Of a stretch of DNA of 64,000 nucleotides, positions 35,863 to 44,494 are shown piece by piece. This DNA comes from Sphingopyxis sp. LK2115. Lineage in GTDB: Bacteria > Pseudomonadota > Alphaproteobacteria > Sphingomonadales > Sphingomonadaceae. Made by a program: the position numbers and the translations under genes. Position 1 is the stretch's first letter. Each line of letters begins with the position of its first letter. The stretch covers positions 124,001 through 188,000 of the forward strand of contig NZ_JABWGQ010000056.1 of NCBI RefSeq assembly GCF_014595975.1, given 5' to 3'. Below the pieces are notes generated by a model. It was given only the letters and a program-made list of their open reading frames with translations. It was not told where the DNA came from and did no database searches.

Positions 35863-36399
35863 CTATCCCGTCGGAGCGGTTCCGGGGCGGAGATAGGCCA
35901 TCATATAGCCGACATAATCGGCCTTGCCGAGCGGCACCCCCATATGCCGCAGGATGGCATAGGCGGCGACGAGGTGAAAATAGAACTGCGGCTGCGCCCA
36001 GTCGCGCACATAGGTGAGCGCGGTCATGTCGAAGGCCATGCCGTTCGGCAGATCGAAGCTGACCGGCCGGTTCGGATCGCTGTCGATTGCCGTGCGATCG
36101 ACCGTGTCCAGCCACGCCAGCGCATCGGCAATCTGCGCCTGAAGGCCAGCGAAATCGGCGACATCCTCGGCAAAATCGGGCGCGCCTGTCCCGCCGAGGC
36201 GCGTCGCGGGCTGGACCGCCTGCATACAGGTGAAGCGGACTTGCGCGGCAAGCGGGAACATGTCGGGCGCGAGCCGCGCAACCAGCAACTGCTGTTCGCC
36301 AACGCCCTTATCGGCGCCCCAGGCCAACGCCTTGTCCAGTTGGGCGGAGAGGGCCTTCAATCCGTTCACATAGGCTGGCACAGTCAGTTCGTAGAGCAT
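35863..36399 (-). CDS. DUF1993 protein
   Basis: A 178-residue cytoplasmic protein of the DUF1993 family. Typical points are the start MLYELTVPAYVNGLKALSAQLDKA (core: GLKALSAQLDKA), ARLAPDMFPLAAQVRFTCMQA and the C-terminal FYFHLVAAYAILRHMGVPLGKADY (core: AYAILRHMGV). The family has a DinB-like helical bundle and no known reaction. An AAAGGA ribosome binding site precedes the ATG at 36397-36399. It follows the ABC transporter gene by 40 bp on the same strand. Confidence 0.88.
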   Translation of the reverse strand: MLYELTVPAYVNGLKALSAQLDKALAWGADKGVGEQQLLVARLAPDMFPLAAQVRFTCMQAVQPATRLGGTGAPDFAEDVADFAGLQAQIADALAWLDTVDRTAIDSDPNRPVSFDLPNGMAFDMTALTYVRDWAQPQFYFHLVAAYAILRHMGVPLGKADYVGYMMAYLRPGTAPTG

Positions 36400-36439
36400 G
36401 GGCAATCCTTTGCGGCTGGTTGCGTTGGGGGGCGGGCGA

Positions 36440-38233
36440 TCAGGCGGGCGCCAGACTGTCCTGAAACTGGAGACGCGCGAGACGGGCATAAAGGCCGTCG
36501 GCGGCAACGAGGTCGTCGTGACGGCCCTCCTCGACGATCCGCCCTTCGTCCATCACGATGATGCGGTCGGCGGCGCGCACGGTCGCGAGCCGGTGCGCGA
36601 TGACGACGGTCGTGCGATCGTGCATCAGCGTTTCGAGCGCATCCTGCACCAGCCTTTCGGATTCGGCGTCGAGCGCCGAGGTGGCCTCGTCGAGCAGCAG
36701 CAGCGGCGCGCGGCGCAACAGCGCGCGTGCGATCGCGACGCGCTGGCGCTGGCCGCCGGACAGCCGCGCGCCGCCTTCGCCCATGAAGGTGTCGAGACCT
36801 TGCGGCAGCTTGCGGAGGAACTCCTCGGCATTGGCGGCGCGCGCGGCGTCCCACAGCTCGTCGTCGCTGGCATCCCAATTGCCGTAACGCAGATTGTCGC
36901 GCGCCGACGCGGCGAAGATCACCGTTTCCTGCGGCACCATCGCGATGCGCGCGCGGATGTCGGCGGGATCGGCGTCGACGAGCGGCACCTCGTCGAGCAA
37001 AACCTGCCCTGCCTGCGGGTCGTAGAAGCGCTCGGCGAGCTGGAACAGCGTCGACTTGCCTGCACCCGACGGGCCGACGATCGCGACGGTTTCACGCGGG
37101 CGGATCGTGAGGCTGAAATCATGGAGCGCGGGGGCATCGGGACGCGTGGGATAGCGGAACTCAACGCCGCGAAACTCGAGCGCGCCGGTGGGCGGATCGG
37201 GGAACGGGCGCGGGTGCGCGGGAGCCGCGATGGTGGTCCCGGCGTTCAGCAGCTCGCTGAGCCGCTCGGCGGCGCCGGCCGCGCGGAGCAGATCGCCATA
37301 AACCTCGGTCAGCGCGCCGAACGCGCCCGCGACGAGGCCGCCGGTGAGCACAAAGGCGGCGATGGTGCCGCCGGTGATCGTGCCTTGGGCGACGCCCTCC
37401 GCCCCATACCAGAGCAAAGTGGTGATCGCGCCGAAAAGGAGGCCGATGACCGTCGCGGTGATGATCGCGCGCAGGCGGATGCGGCGCTTGGCTGTGACGA
37501 AATTGGCCTCGACCGCGCTCGCAAAGCGCGCGGCTTCGCGTTCCTCCTGTCCAAAGGCCTGGACGATCTTCATCGCGCCCATCTGTTCGGCGGTGGTCGC
37601 GCCGATGTCGGCGACGCGATCCTGACTGGCGCGTGACACTTTCTGGAGCCGCCGGCCGAGAAGGACGATCGGCAGAATGATGACCGGAATGCCGAGCAGG
37701 ATGCCCGCAGTCAGCTTTGGCGACAGGCTGAAGAGATAGGCGATGCCGCCGATCCCCATCACCATGTTGCGGAGCGCGACCGAAACGGTGGTGCCGACGA
37801 CCTGTTCGATGATCGCCGTGTCGGCGGTCATGCGCGATGCGATTTCGGACGGGCGGTTTTCCTCGAAGAATCCGGGCGCTAGGCGAAGCAGGTTGCGCTG
37901 TACCGCGCGGCGGATGTCGGCGACCGTGCGTTCGCCGAGCCAGCTGACAAAATAAAAGCGAAGCGCCGTCGCCAGCGCCAGCACGCCGACGATCACGTAG
38001 AACAGCCGGAAATGCGGCGCGACGTCGCCGCCGCCGGCGATGAAGCCGCTGTCGATCATGGCCTTGAACTGATAGGGAATCGCCAGCGTCGCGAGCGCTG
38101 CGATGCAGAGTGCGACCGCGGCGATGACAAGTTGCAGCGGATAACGGCTGGCAAAGCGCCACACCATATGCAGACTGCCGAGCTTGCGGCTGGGACCGGC
38201 TTTGGCGGCGGGCTGGTCGGATTGGCTGGCCAT
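36440..38233 (-). CDS. ABC exporter, fused membrane and ATPase domains (MsbA-like)
   Basis: A 597-residue half-transporter. The N-terminal membrane domain (about residues 25-310) has six predicted spans; the ATPase domain follows. Walker A is GPSGAGKST, the Q-loop is in MVPQET, the signature is LSGGQRQRVAIARA, Walker B is LLLLDEATSALD, and the H-loop is in VIAHRLAT. It should dimerise and export a lipid or drug-like substrate at the inner membrane; the substrate cannot be told. I chose the ATG at 38231-38233 (MASQSDQPAAK) because the longer frame has no family match. Confidence 0.93.
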   Translation of the reverse strand: MASQSDQPAAKAGPSRKLGSLHMVWRFASRYPLQLVIAAVALCIAALATLAIPYQFKAMIDSGFIAGGGDVAPHFRLFYVIVGVLALATALRFYFVSWLGERTVADIRRAVQRNLLRLAPGFFEENRPSEIASRMTADTAIIEQVVGTTVSVALRNMVMGIGGIAYLFSLSPKLTAGILLGIPVIILPIVLLGRRLQKVSRASQDRVADIGATTAEQMGAMKIVQAFGQEEREAARFASAVEANFVTAKRRIRLRAIITATVIGLLFGAITTLLWYGAEGVAQGTITGGTIAAFVLTGGLVAGAFGALTEVYGDLLRAAGAAERLSELLNAGTTIAAPAHPRPFPDPPTGALEFRGVEFRYPTRPDAPALHDFSLTIRPRETVAIVGPSGAGKSTLFQLAERFYDPQAGQVLLDEVPLVDADPADIRARIAMVPQETVIFAASARDNLRYGNWDASDDELWDAARAANAEEFLRKLPQGLDTFMGEGGARLSGGQRQRVAIARALLRRAPLLLLDEATSALDAESERLVQDALETLMHDRTTVVIAHRLATVRAADRIIVMDEGRIVEEGRHDDLVAADGLYARLARLQFQDSLAPA

Positions 38234-38408
38234 GGCGTCGGCCCTAGCAGCGGGGCGATGCGCGCTCAACGCCGCAAAATGCCGCCGCGGCTTCAAACGC
38301 CGTGAAGCAACACGAAATGATGCGTTGCACAATGGCGATCAACGCCTAGACTGCACGACAGGGCAACGCCGAAAGAGCGCCCAACTGGACGCAAGGAAAT
38401 CTCGATCG

Positions 38409-39629
38409 ATGCTGTATCACGCCTTTGACATGCAGAAGAACTGGCTGGCGGGCGCCAGCGCGCTGGCGACCGCGGGGGCGCAGGCAATACAGCATCCTGC
38501 CAATCCGCTCGGCTATTTCAGCGGCAGCCCGATGTTTGCCTCGGCGCTTGAGGTTTTTGCCCATGCCGCCGCGCCGCGCGGCAAGCCGCGGTTCGGATTG
38601 TATGAAACGGTCGTCGACGGCGCGACGGTGCGCGTGACCGAGGCCATCGAGGCGCGGCGGCCTTTTGGCCAGCTCAAGCATTTCAAGCACAAGGGCACGA
38701 AGAACGCGCCCAAGCTGCTGATCGTCGCACCGATGTCGGGCCATTATGCGACGCTGCTGCGCGGGACGGTCGAACGGATGCTGCCGGGCCATGACGTGTG
38801 GATCACCGACTGGCGCGACGCGCGCAACGTTCCGCTCGAAGCCGGCAAGTTCGATCTTGATGACTATATCGACTATCTGATTTCGTGGCTCGAACATATC
38901 GGGCCGGGTGCGCATATGCTCGCGGTCTGTCAGCCGTCGGTGCCGAGCCTTGCCGCCGCGGCGATCATGGCGGCGTCGGGGCACAAATGTCGCCCGAAGA
39001 CGCTGACGATGATGGGCGGGCCGATCGACACGCGCAAGGCGCCGACCGCGGTGAACGAACATGCGACGACGCGGCCCTATGCCTGGTTCCAGGAAAATGT
39101 GATCGCGACCGTGCCCGCTTATTATCCGGGCGCGGGTCGCCGCGTCTATCCGGGCTTCTTGCAGCTCGCCGGCTTCATGTCGATGAACCTTGGCAACCAC
39201 ATGATGAGCCATTGGGAGATGTTCAAACATCTGGTCGAGGGCGACGGCGAAAGCGCCGACAAGACCAAGGAATTCTATGACGAATATCGCGCGGTGTGCG
39301 ACATGACCGCCGAGTTTTACCTGCAGACCGTCGATGTGGTGTTCCAGCGCCATCTGCTGCCCAAGGGCGCGTTCGAGCATCGCGGCGAGCTGGTGGACAT
39401 CGGCGCGATCGAGGATATTGCGATTCTGGCGATCGAGGGCGAGCGCGACGATATTTCGGGGATCGGCCAGACCAGGGCCGCGCTGACGCTGGCGAAGGCG
39501 CTGCCCGCCGAGCGGAAGAAATATCTGTTGGCCAAGGGCGTCGGCCATTATGGCATTTTCAACGGCCGCAAATGGCGCGAGGAGATCGCACCGGTGGTCG
39601 AGGGGTGGATCCGCGCGCACGCGGGTTGA
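38409..39629 (+). CDS. phaZ: Intracellular polyhydroxyalkanoate depolymerase
   Basis: A 406-residue cytoplasmic enzyme that breaks down stored polyhydroxybutyrate granules. The nucleophile is a cysteine in LAVCQPSVP (Cys174), the Cys-type lipase box of the Ralstonia PhaZ1 group. Other family segments are the start MLYHAFDMQKNWLAGA, VWITDWRDARNVP, and the C-terminal IEGERDDISGIGQT with the acid and KGVGHYGIFNG with the histidine. There is no signal peptide. It is transcribed divergently from the ABC exporter. No PHA synthase or phasin gene is in the window. Confidence 0.95.
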   Translation: MLYHAFDMQKNWLAGASALATAGAQAIQHPANPLGYFSGSPMFASALEVFAHAAAPRGKPRFGLYETVVDGATVRVTEAIEARRPFGQLKHFKHKGTKNAPKLLIVAPMSGHYATLLRGTVERMLPGHDVWITDWRDARNVPLEAGKFDLDDYIDYLISWLEHIGPGAHMLAVCQPSVPSLAAAAIMAASGHKCRPKTLTMMGGPIDTRKAPTAVNEHATTRPYAWFQENVIATVPAYYPGAGRRVYPGFLQLAGFMSMNLGNHMMSHWEMFKHLVEGDGESADKTKEFYDEYRAVCDMTAEFYLQTVDVVFQRHLLPKGAFEHRGELVDIGAIEDIAILAIEGERDDISGIGQTRAALTLAKALPAERKKYLLAKGVGHYGIFNGRKWREEIAPVVEGWIRAHAG

Positions 39630-39661
39630 CGGCCGACCGGACGGCCGGTCGGGAGCAGCGT

Positions 39662-40096
39662 TCAGCGCTTTCGGCCGAAATGCCCCGGCAGGCTGACGGC
39701 GCGGGTCAGGCCGGGTCGCCAAGGGTCGATTTGCGGCGGCGGCATGATCTGGAAATCGAGGCGGCTGTCGGCCGGGACGATCTGATCGTCATGCGCCGCG
39801 CGCAAGCGAAGGGTTTCAATTTCGCGGTCGGTCTGGATGCCGAAACGCGTCCCCGCGACCCAGCGCACCGTTCCCAGCATGGGTTGATGCCCCGGCAGGA
39901 ATACGCTGATCCGTTCGCCGATGTGCAGCATGTGCGGCCCCTGTCCGCCGATGCCGGTGAGCGACACATTGCGCAGCGTGACGTCGAAGCGCCCCAGCCG
40001 TTCACAGCCGAGCGCCGCTTTCACCAACCGCGACTGGCGCGGCTGACGCTTCTCCTCCTGCGGCGTTGAGGCGGGGGTGGCCTCGGAATAGGACAT
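39662..40096 (-). CDS. PilZ-domain protein
   Basis: A 144-residue protein consisting mainly of a PilZ domain. The c-di-GMP-binding pattern is present in part: QPRQSRLVKAALG at the N-terminal arm, then VTLRNVSLTGIGGQGP (the D/NxSxxG-type motif) and LGTVRWVAGTRFGIQ. PilZ proteins bind c-di-GMP and control motility or polysaccharide output. It is convergent to phaZ. The start at 40096 gives MSYSEATPASTP; a much longer in-frame opening is a high-G+C artefact. Confidence 0.82.
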   Translation of the reverse strand: MSYSEATPASTPQEEKRQPRQSRLVKAALGCERLGRFDVTLRNVSLTGIGGQGPHMLHIGERISVFLPGHQPMLGTVRWVAGTRFGIQTDREIETLRLRAAHDDQIVPADSRLDFQIMPPPQIDPWRPGLTRAVSLPGHFGRKR

Positions 40097-40244
40097 GCGC
40101 GACTCAATATCTGCCGTCCGACTCCCACCCCGGACGGTTATCTTATTGGTCCCGATCCGCTTTCTAAAGGAAGAAGGTAAATATTTGGATATTGAGCGCG
40201 ATGATTTTCCGGGGGCCGTCGTGCCGGCTCTCCGCCCGCCCGTC

Positions 40245-42095
40245 TCAATAAGCCAGCGCGCATCCATCGGCGCGCATTTCGCTTGCCGCGGCGTAAACGC
40301 GCGTATCGCCGTCCATGCGATGTTCGACGCATTGATAGCGCCCAAACCCGCCGTCGGGTTCACCCAGCGTCCAGCCGATGTCGGCAAGCCGTCGCCGACT
40401 GGCTTCGGGTACGCCGCTTTCGAGCCGCAAGAGGCCGGTCGGGCCAAGGCCCGCAGCATCTTCGCCCATGGTTTCGGACGACCCTTCGTGATGCCAGCGC
40501 GGCGAGTCGCCCGCAGCCTGAATTTCGAGGCCATAATCGACGCGATTGACGATGATCTGCGCCTGGCCCTGTGGCTGCATGTCGCCGCCCATCACGCCGA
40601 AGCTCATCCACGGCACATTCCCCCGCGCCGCAAAGCCGGGGATGATCGTCTGGAACGGCCGCTTGCCGGGCGCGTAGATGTTCGGATGCCCGTCGACCAA
40701 ACTGAACAATTGTCCGCGGTCCTGGAACATGAAGCCGAGACCGTCGGCGACCAGTCCCGATCCCATGCCGCGGAAGTTCGACTGGATCATCGACACCATC
40801 ATCCCGTCCTTGTCGGCGCAGCTGAAATAGGTCGTGTCGCCGTGGCTGGGCGCCTGTCCCGGATGGACCGGGGTGAGCAGGCGGTCGGGACGGATCAGTT
40901 TGGCGCGTGTCGCCGCATAATCCTTGGAGATCAGCCATTCGACCGGCACCTCGGCAAAATGCGGGTCGGCATAGTAGCGTGCGCGATCCTCATAGGCGAG
41001 GCGCTTTGCCTCGGCTTGCAGATGGATCGACCGCGCCGACTGGAACCCCGCGCCCCTGAGGTCGAAATGTTCGAGAATGCCCAGCATCTGCAGGGTTGCG
41101 ATGCCCTGTGTGTTGGCGCCCAGCGCATAGACGTCGGTGCCGCGATAATCGATCTTGTGCGGCGCAATCCATTCGGAGCGGTGCGCGGCCAGATCCTCGT
41201 AGCGCAGCCAGCCGCCGATCCGTTTGAAATAGGCGTCGATCGTCCGTGCGATCTCGCCTTCGTAAAAAGCGTCGCGGCCGCCTTCGGCGATCAGGCGAAA
41301 GGTGCGCGCGAGGTCGGGGTTGCGAAAAACCTGCCCCGCCGCCGGACCCTTACCGTCGTTCAGGCCATAGGTGCGCAGCGCATTGTCGATCTCTTCGATC
41401 CCGCGGCCAGGCTGGCGGAAACCGGCGAGGCTGCGGCGCATATAATAGGCGATCAGATCGGGGACCGGCGCCCCCGCTTCGGCATGCGCGATGACCGGTT
41501 CGAACAGGTCTTTCCACGGCAGTTTGCCGTAACGCCGGTGCATCGTCCACCAGCCGTCGACGGCGCCCGGCACCGACACGCTGATCGCGCCATAGGCGGG
41601 CAGCGTGCCGCCCCTGGCGCGGCTGCGCACCGTCGCGAGATCGAGCCCGCGCGGGCTTTTCCCCGATCCGGCCAGTCCCGCGAGCTTTTTCGTCTTCGGA
41701 TCCCAGATCATCGCATAGACATCGCCGCCGATGCCGTTCGCGGTGGGTTCGAGCAGGCCGAGACATGCGTTGATCGCGATCGCCGCATCGACCGCCGATC
41801 CGCCGCGCTTCAACATGTCGATCCCCGCCTGCGTTGCGAGCGGGTGCGCGGTTCCCGCCGCGCCGTTGAGACCATAAGCGGCGGTGCGCGAGGCGAAACT
41901 CGCGCCGACCGGACGGTCGCCGCTTTGCACGTCGGGCCGCACAAAGCGATCGGCGCCCGCTTCCCACACGCGCGGCAGTGAACCGTCAGGTTTTGCGGCG
42001 GCGGGCGCGACCTTCGGTTTCCTGCCCTCCGCACGGCCCGCTGTCGGCAACAGGGCGGCGGCGGGGACGGCGGCGAGAAGCGTGCGGCGGCGCAT
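40245..42095 (-). CDS. Gamma-glutamyltransferase family enzyme
   Basis: A 616-residue exported enzyme with an N-terminal signal (MRRRTLLAAVPAAALLPTAGRA). It is normally cut into two subunits before a catalytic threonine; the site here is SHGDTTYFS near residue 415. Other conserved parts are GGSAVDAAIAINACLGLLEP, GIGGDVYAMIWD, and GGDMQPQGQAQIIVN (the small-subunit glycine loop). It probably transfers or hydrolyses gamma-glutamyl groups of glutathione or related peptides in the periplasm. It stands alone. Confidence 0.92.
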   Translation of the reverse strand: MRRRTLLAAVPAAALLPTAGRAEGRKPKVAPAAAKPDGSLPRVWEAGADRFVRPDVQSGDRPVGASFASRTAAYGLNGAAGTAHPLATQAGIDMLKRGGSAVDAAIAINACLGLLEPTANGIGGDVYAMIWDPKTKKLAGLAGSGKSPRGLDLATVRSRARGGTLPAYGAISVSVPGAVDGWWTMHRRYGKLPWKDLFEPVIAHAEAGAPVPDLIAYYMRRSLAGFRQPGRGIEEIDNALRTYGLNDGKGPAAGQVFRNPDLARTFRLIAEGGRDAFYEGEIARTIDAYFKRIGGWLRYEDLAAHRSEWIAPHKIDYRGTDVYALGANTQGIATLQMLGILEHFDLRGAGFQSARSIHLQAEAKRLAYEDRARYYADPHFAEVPVEWLISKDYAATRAKLIRPDRLLTPVHPGQAPSHGDTTYFSCADKDGMMVSMIQSNFRGMGSGLVADGLGFMFQDRGQLFSLVDGHPNIYAPGKRPFQTIIPGFAARGNVPWMSFGVMGGDMQPQGQAQIIVNRVDYGLEIQAAGDSPRWHHEGSSETMGEDAAGLGPTGLLRLESGVPEASRRRLADIGWTLGEPDGGFGRYQCVEHRMDGDTRVYAAASEMRADGCALAY

Positions 42096-42205
42096 GAGCG
42101 GGGATCCCTTGTTTGTGAAAAATCCACTGTTGCGGGACGCGGGCGGCTTCGCAAGGCCCGATTCGATATTCGCTCATGGCAAAAGAAAGGGCGCGGAAAT
42201 GACAA

Positions 42206-42236
42206 AGCCCGCCGCGTGCCGGGGCACGGGCGGGCT
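42206..42236 (-). terminator. Terminator for the 42258-42788 gene
   Basis: Read on the minus strand this is a G+C-rich stem of about 14 bp (AGCCCGCC with GGCGGGCT, then an inner six pairs after one bulge), followed by TTTGTC. It lies 22 bp past the stop codon of the minus-strand gene. Confidence 0.75.
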
Positions 42237-42257
42237 CCTTGCCAAAGGTCGGGACTG

Positions 42258-42788
42258 TTAACGCAGGCCTGAAAAACGGATGTCCTGCACCCGGCCGTAG
42301 CGGACGTCGCAGGTGAACTTGCCGCGATCATAATAGCCGCCGCGACCCCAGCGACCGCCATATCCGTCGCGAACGACGACGCGGCCCTTGACCTTGTAGC
42401 CGTCACGCTTGCGGTCGATGCTCGTCACTTCGGTAACGTCGGTGCGGCCATAGCGGCGACTGCCATATTCGACGGCATCGACGCACTGGCGAACCGCACT
42501 GCGGCTGTTGCCATAGCGGCGATAATCATAGCCATAGCCATAACGCGGATCGCCATAGCGATCGCGATAGCGATAGTCGTAACGGTCGTAACGGTCGTAA
42601 CGGTCGTTGTCCGATGACAGGATCGCCGCAAGGCCCCCCAGAACGATGGCACCGGCGATGATTTCGCCCGCGCCGATTCCGTCGTCGTCATAACGGTCGC
42701 GCGCCATCGCGGGGGTCGCGCTCATCGCCAGCGCTCCCGCGGTGGCCGCGCCAATTGCGGCCCTGGTCAGATTGGCCTTCCTAGCCAT
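42258..42788 (-). CDS. Secreted Asp/Arg/Tyr-rich hypothetical protein
   Basis: A 176-residue protein with a signal peptide ending near TPAMA and one hydrophobic stretch (EIIAGAIVLGGLAAIL). A tract of repeated DRYDRYD-type units follows, and then a C-terminal part ending RVQDIRFSGLR with two cysteines (RQCVDAV and FTCDVRY). The type is common in sphingomonads and its function is unknown; the paired cysteines and the conserved end suggest a folded periplasmic domain. It carries its own terminator. Confidence 0.75.
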   Translation of the reverse strand: MARKANLTRAAIGAATAGALAMSATPAMARDRYDDDGIGAGEIIAGAIVLGGLAAILSSDNDRYDRYDRYDYRYRDRYGDPRYGYGYDYRRYGNSRSAVRQCVDAVEYGSRRYGRTDVTEVTSIDRKRDGYKVKGRVVVRDGYGGRWGRGGYYDRGKFTCDVRYGRVQDIRFSGLR

Positions 42789-42940
42789 GGTTCGGTCTCC
42801 TCAAACAAGCGCAGGCGGCACGTCGCGGCCTGTTGGGGAGGGTTTAGCGATTCGGTGGTGACGCGGCGCTGAACCCGGCGCTTATCCGGCGTTCAGCCTT
42901 GGTTGGCCGAGGTTCATCTGGCGGAGGCGGTTGAGCCGAC

Positions 42941-42971
42941 AGAAAAGCCCGCCGTCCAGCGGACGACGGGC
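42941..42971 (-). terminator. Terminator for the 43009-43803 gene
   Basis: On the minus strand this is an 11-bp stem (GCCCGTCGTCC with GGACGGCGGGC, one G-U pair), a 3-nt loop and TTTTCT. It lies 38 bp past the stop codon. Confidence 0.85.
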
Positions 42972-43008
42972 CTTAGGGACGGGCACGGACGCCAGAGCGT
43001 GCGGCCTG

Positions 43009-43803
43009 TCAGCAGATGCAGCGCGGCTTCGGCCTGGGTTTCGGCTTCCACTTTTTCTTGGCCACATGGCGTTTGCGCACCGGCACATTTTCATAATAGG
43101 TGCGCGTCGTCGTTTCGACCGTTTCGGTCACGACCGGTGCGCCATTGATGATCGTGGTAACGACGACTCCCGGCGTGTACCAGCCATAACCATAGCCGTA
43201 GCCGCCGTGGTAATGGGTGGTTACATGGCCGCCGCGATGGTGGCCGCGGCTGCGCGCCAACCATTGTTCGCATTTCTTCCTGTCTTCGGCGCTGCCGATC
43301 GCGCTGCCCGCGAGCGCGCCGAGCCCGCCGCCGATCAGCGTGCCTTCGGTGCGGTCGCCGCGCCCGGCGATGCGGTTGCCGGCGATGCCCCCCACGACAG
43401 CACCGGCAACCGCGCCGCCGACGGTGCCCCCCCGGCCACAGCGGCGTTCCATTTCGGCGTCATAATGCGGATCATAATCGCCGTGATACCAGGCATGGCC
43501 ATAGGGCGGCGGGGGATAGGGGGCGCCATGCCCTTCGACCGTGCCTTCATAGCGGCCCTCGTAACGGCGGCCGTCCGGCGTTTCGTAGGTGCCGTCCCAC
43601 GTGCCCGTCCAGCGACCCTCGGCATCATAGCCGCTGACGCGGCGATATTCGATTTCGCTGGGCACGCGGTCGGGATAGCCGGTGTAGACGCGCACGTCGG
43701 GATCGGCGGGCACGCCATAATCGAGCGCGGGCGGTTCGGCACGGGCGTGCACCGCCAGCAGCGCCGATCCCGCGGCCAGACCCAATAGCAAGATGGTGCG
43801 CAT
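43009..43803 (-). CDS. Secreted glycine-zipper protein
   Basis: A 264-residue exported protein with a signal peptide (MRTILLLGLAAGSALLAVHARA). A middle glycine-zipper (GGAVAGAVVGGIAGNRIAG, then GTLIGGGLGALAGSAIG) may insert into a membrane. A His/Tyr/Gly-rich part and a basic Lys/Pro C-terminus ending PRCIC follow. Such proteins resemble outer membrane glycine-zipper 2TM proteins. The function is unknown. I chose the ATG at 43801-43803 because the signal peptide then starts properly. Confidence 0.75.
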   Translation of the reverse strand: MRTILLLGLAAGSALLAVHARAEPPALDYGVPADPDVRVYTGYPDRVPSEIEYRRVSGYDAEGRWTGTWDGTYETPDGRRYEGRYEGTVEGHGAPYPPPPYGHAWYHGDYDPHYDAEMERRCGRGGTVGGAVAGAVVGGIAGNRIAGRGDRTEGTLIGGGLGALAGSAIGSAEDRKKCEQWLARSRGHHRGGHVTTHYHGGYGYGYGWYTPGVVVTTIINGAPVVTETVETTTRTYYENVPVRKRHVAKKKWKPKPRPKPRCIC

Positions 43804-43838
43804 GCCCAAGCTCCCTGTTCCCGGCGCGAACCGTTTGG

Positions 43839-43880
43839 TTAACAAGTTGTTAGCAAAAAGGGCGCGGATTCGCGAATCCG
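43839..43880. promoter_or_regulatory. CtrA-like half-sites and a GANTC palindrome
   Basis: Upstream of the minus-strand gene at 43803 lies TTAA-N7-TTAG (43839-43853), one base from the CtrA consensus TTAA-N7-TTAA. A perfect 16-bp palindrome (43865-43880) contains GATTC and GAATC, both GANTC methylation sites for the CcrM enzyme. The combination suggests cell-cycle control, but this is a pattern match only. Confidence 0.35.
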
Positions 43881-44007
43881 TTAACCTTAAGGATTGCGTC
43901 CCGATTTGGGGCAGGTCGCGTGCCTTGATGGCAAGTTTCGGCCGGATGCGGGCGCTTACCTTCCTCGCCCCGAGCGGGGAGGATTCTGGAACGTCAGCGC
44001 CGCCGCT

Positions 44008-44493
44008 TTACGCCAGCGCCGCCGCGATGCGCGCGACCAGCGCTTCGGCGCCCGCCTGGTCGGCGGCGGTGAAGCGGGCGGGAAGCGGGCTGTCGAGGTC
44101 GAGCACGCCGACCAGCCGGTCGGTCGCGATCACCGGCACGACCAGTTCGCTGCGGCTGTCGGCGTCGCAGGCGATGTGGCCGGGAAAGGCGTGGACATCG
44201 TCGACGCGCTGAGTCCTGCGCAGCCGCGCGGCCGCGCCGCACACCCCCTTGTCCAGCGGAATGCGGATGCACGCCGCCTTGCCCTGGAACGGGCCAAGCA
44301 CCAGTTCCTGCCCGTCGAAGCGATAAAAGCCCGCCCAGTTGAGGTCGGGGATCGCCTGCCAGATCAGCGCCGCGACATTCGCCATATTGGCGATCCCGTC
44401 ATGCTCGCCCGCGACCAGCGCCGCCGCCGCATCGCCCGCTTCGGCCCACCGCTCGGCGGGATCGGTGGCGGTGAAGGAGAGGGTGTAGCTCAT
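44008..44493 (-). CDS. Free methionine-R-sulfoxide reductase (GAF domain)
   Basis: A 161-residue GAF-domain protein of the fRMsr (YebR/MsrC) family, which reduces free methionine-(R)-sulfoxide. The three redox cysteines are at 75, 85 and 109 (KAACIRIP, KGVCGAAA, HIACDADS). Their spacing of 10 and 24 equals that of the E. coli enzyme. SRSELVVPVI completes the signature. It starts 1 bp after the prolyl oligopeptidase stop on the same strand, so the two form an operon. Confidence 0.92.
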   Translation of the reverse strand: MSYTLSFTATDPAERWAEAGDAAAALVAGEHDGIANMANVAALIWQAIPDLNWAGFYRFDGQELVLGPFQGKAACIRIPLDKGVCGAAARLRRTQRVDDVHAFPGHIACDADSRSELVVPVIATDRLVGVLDLDSPLPARFTAADQAGAEALVARIAAALA

Positions 44494-44494
44494 C

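Noticed and set aside
42560-42615. Tandem CGGTCGTAA units as a possible CRISPR or iteron array
   Set aside because: The units are in-frame codons for repeated Asp-Arg-Tyr in the secreted protein; there are no spacers.
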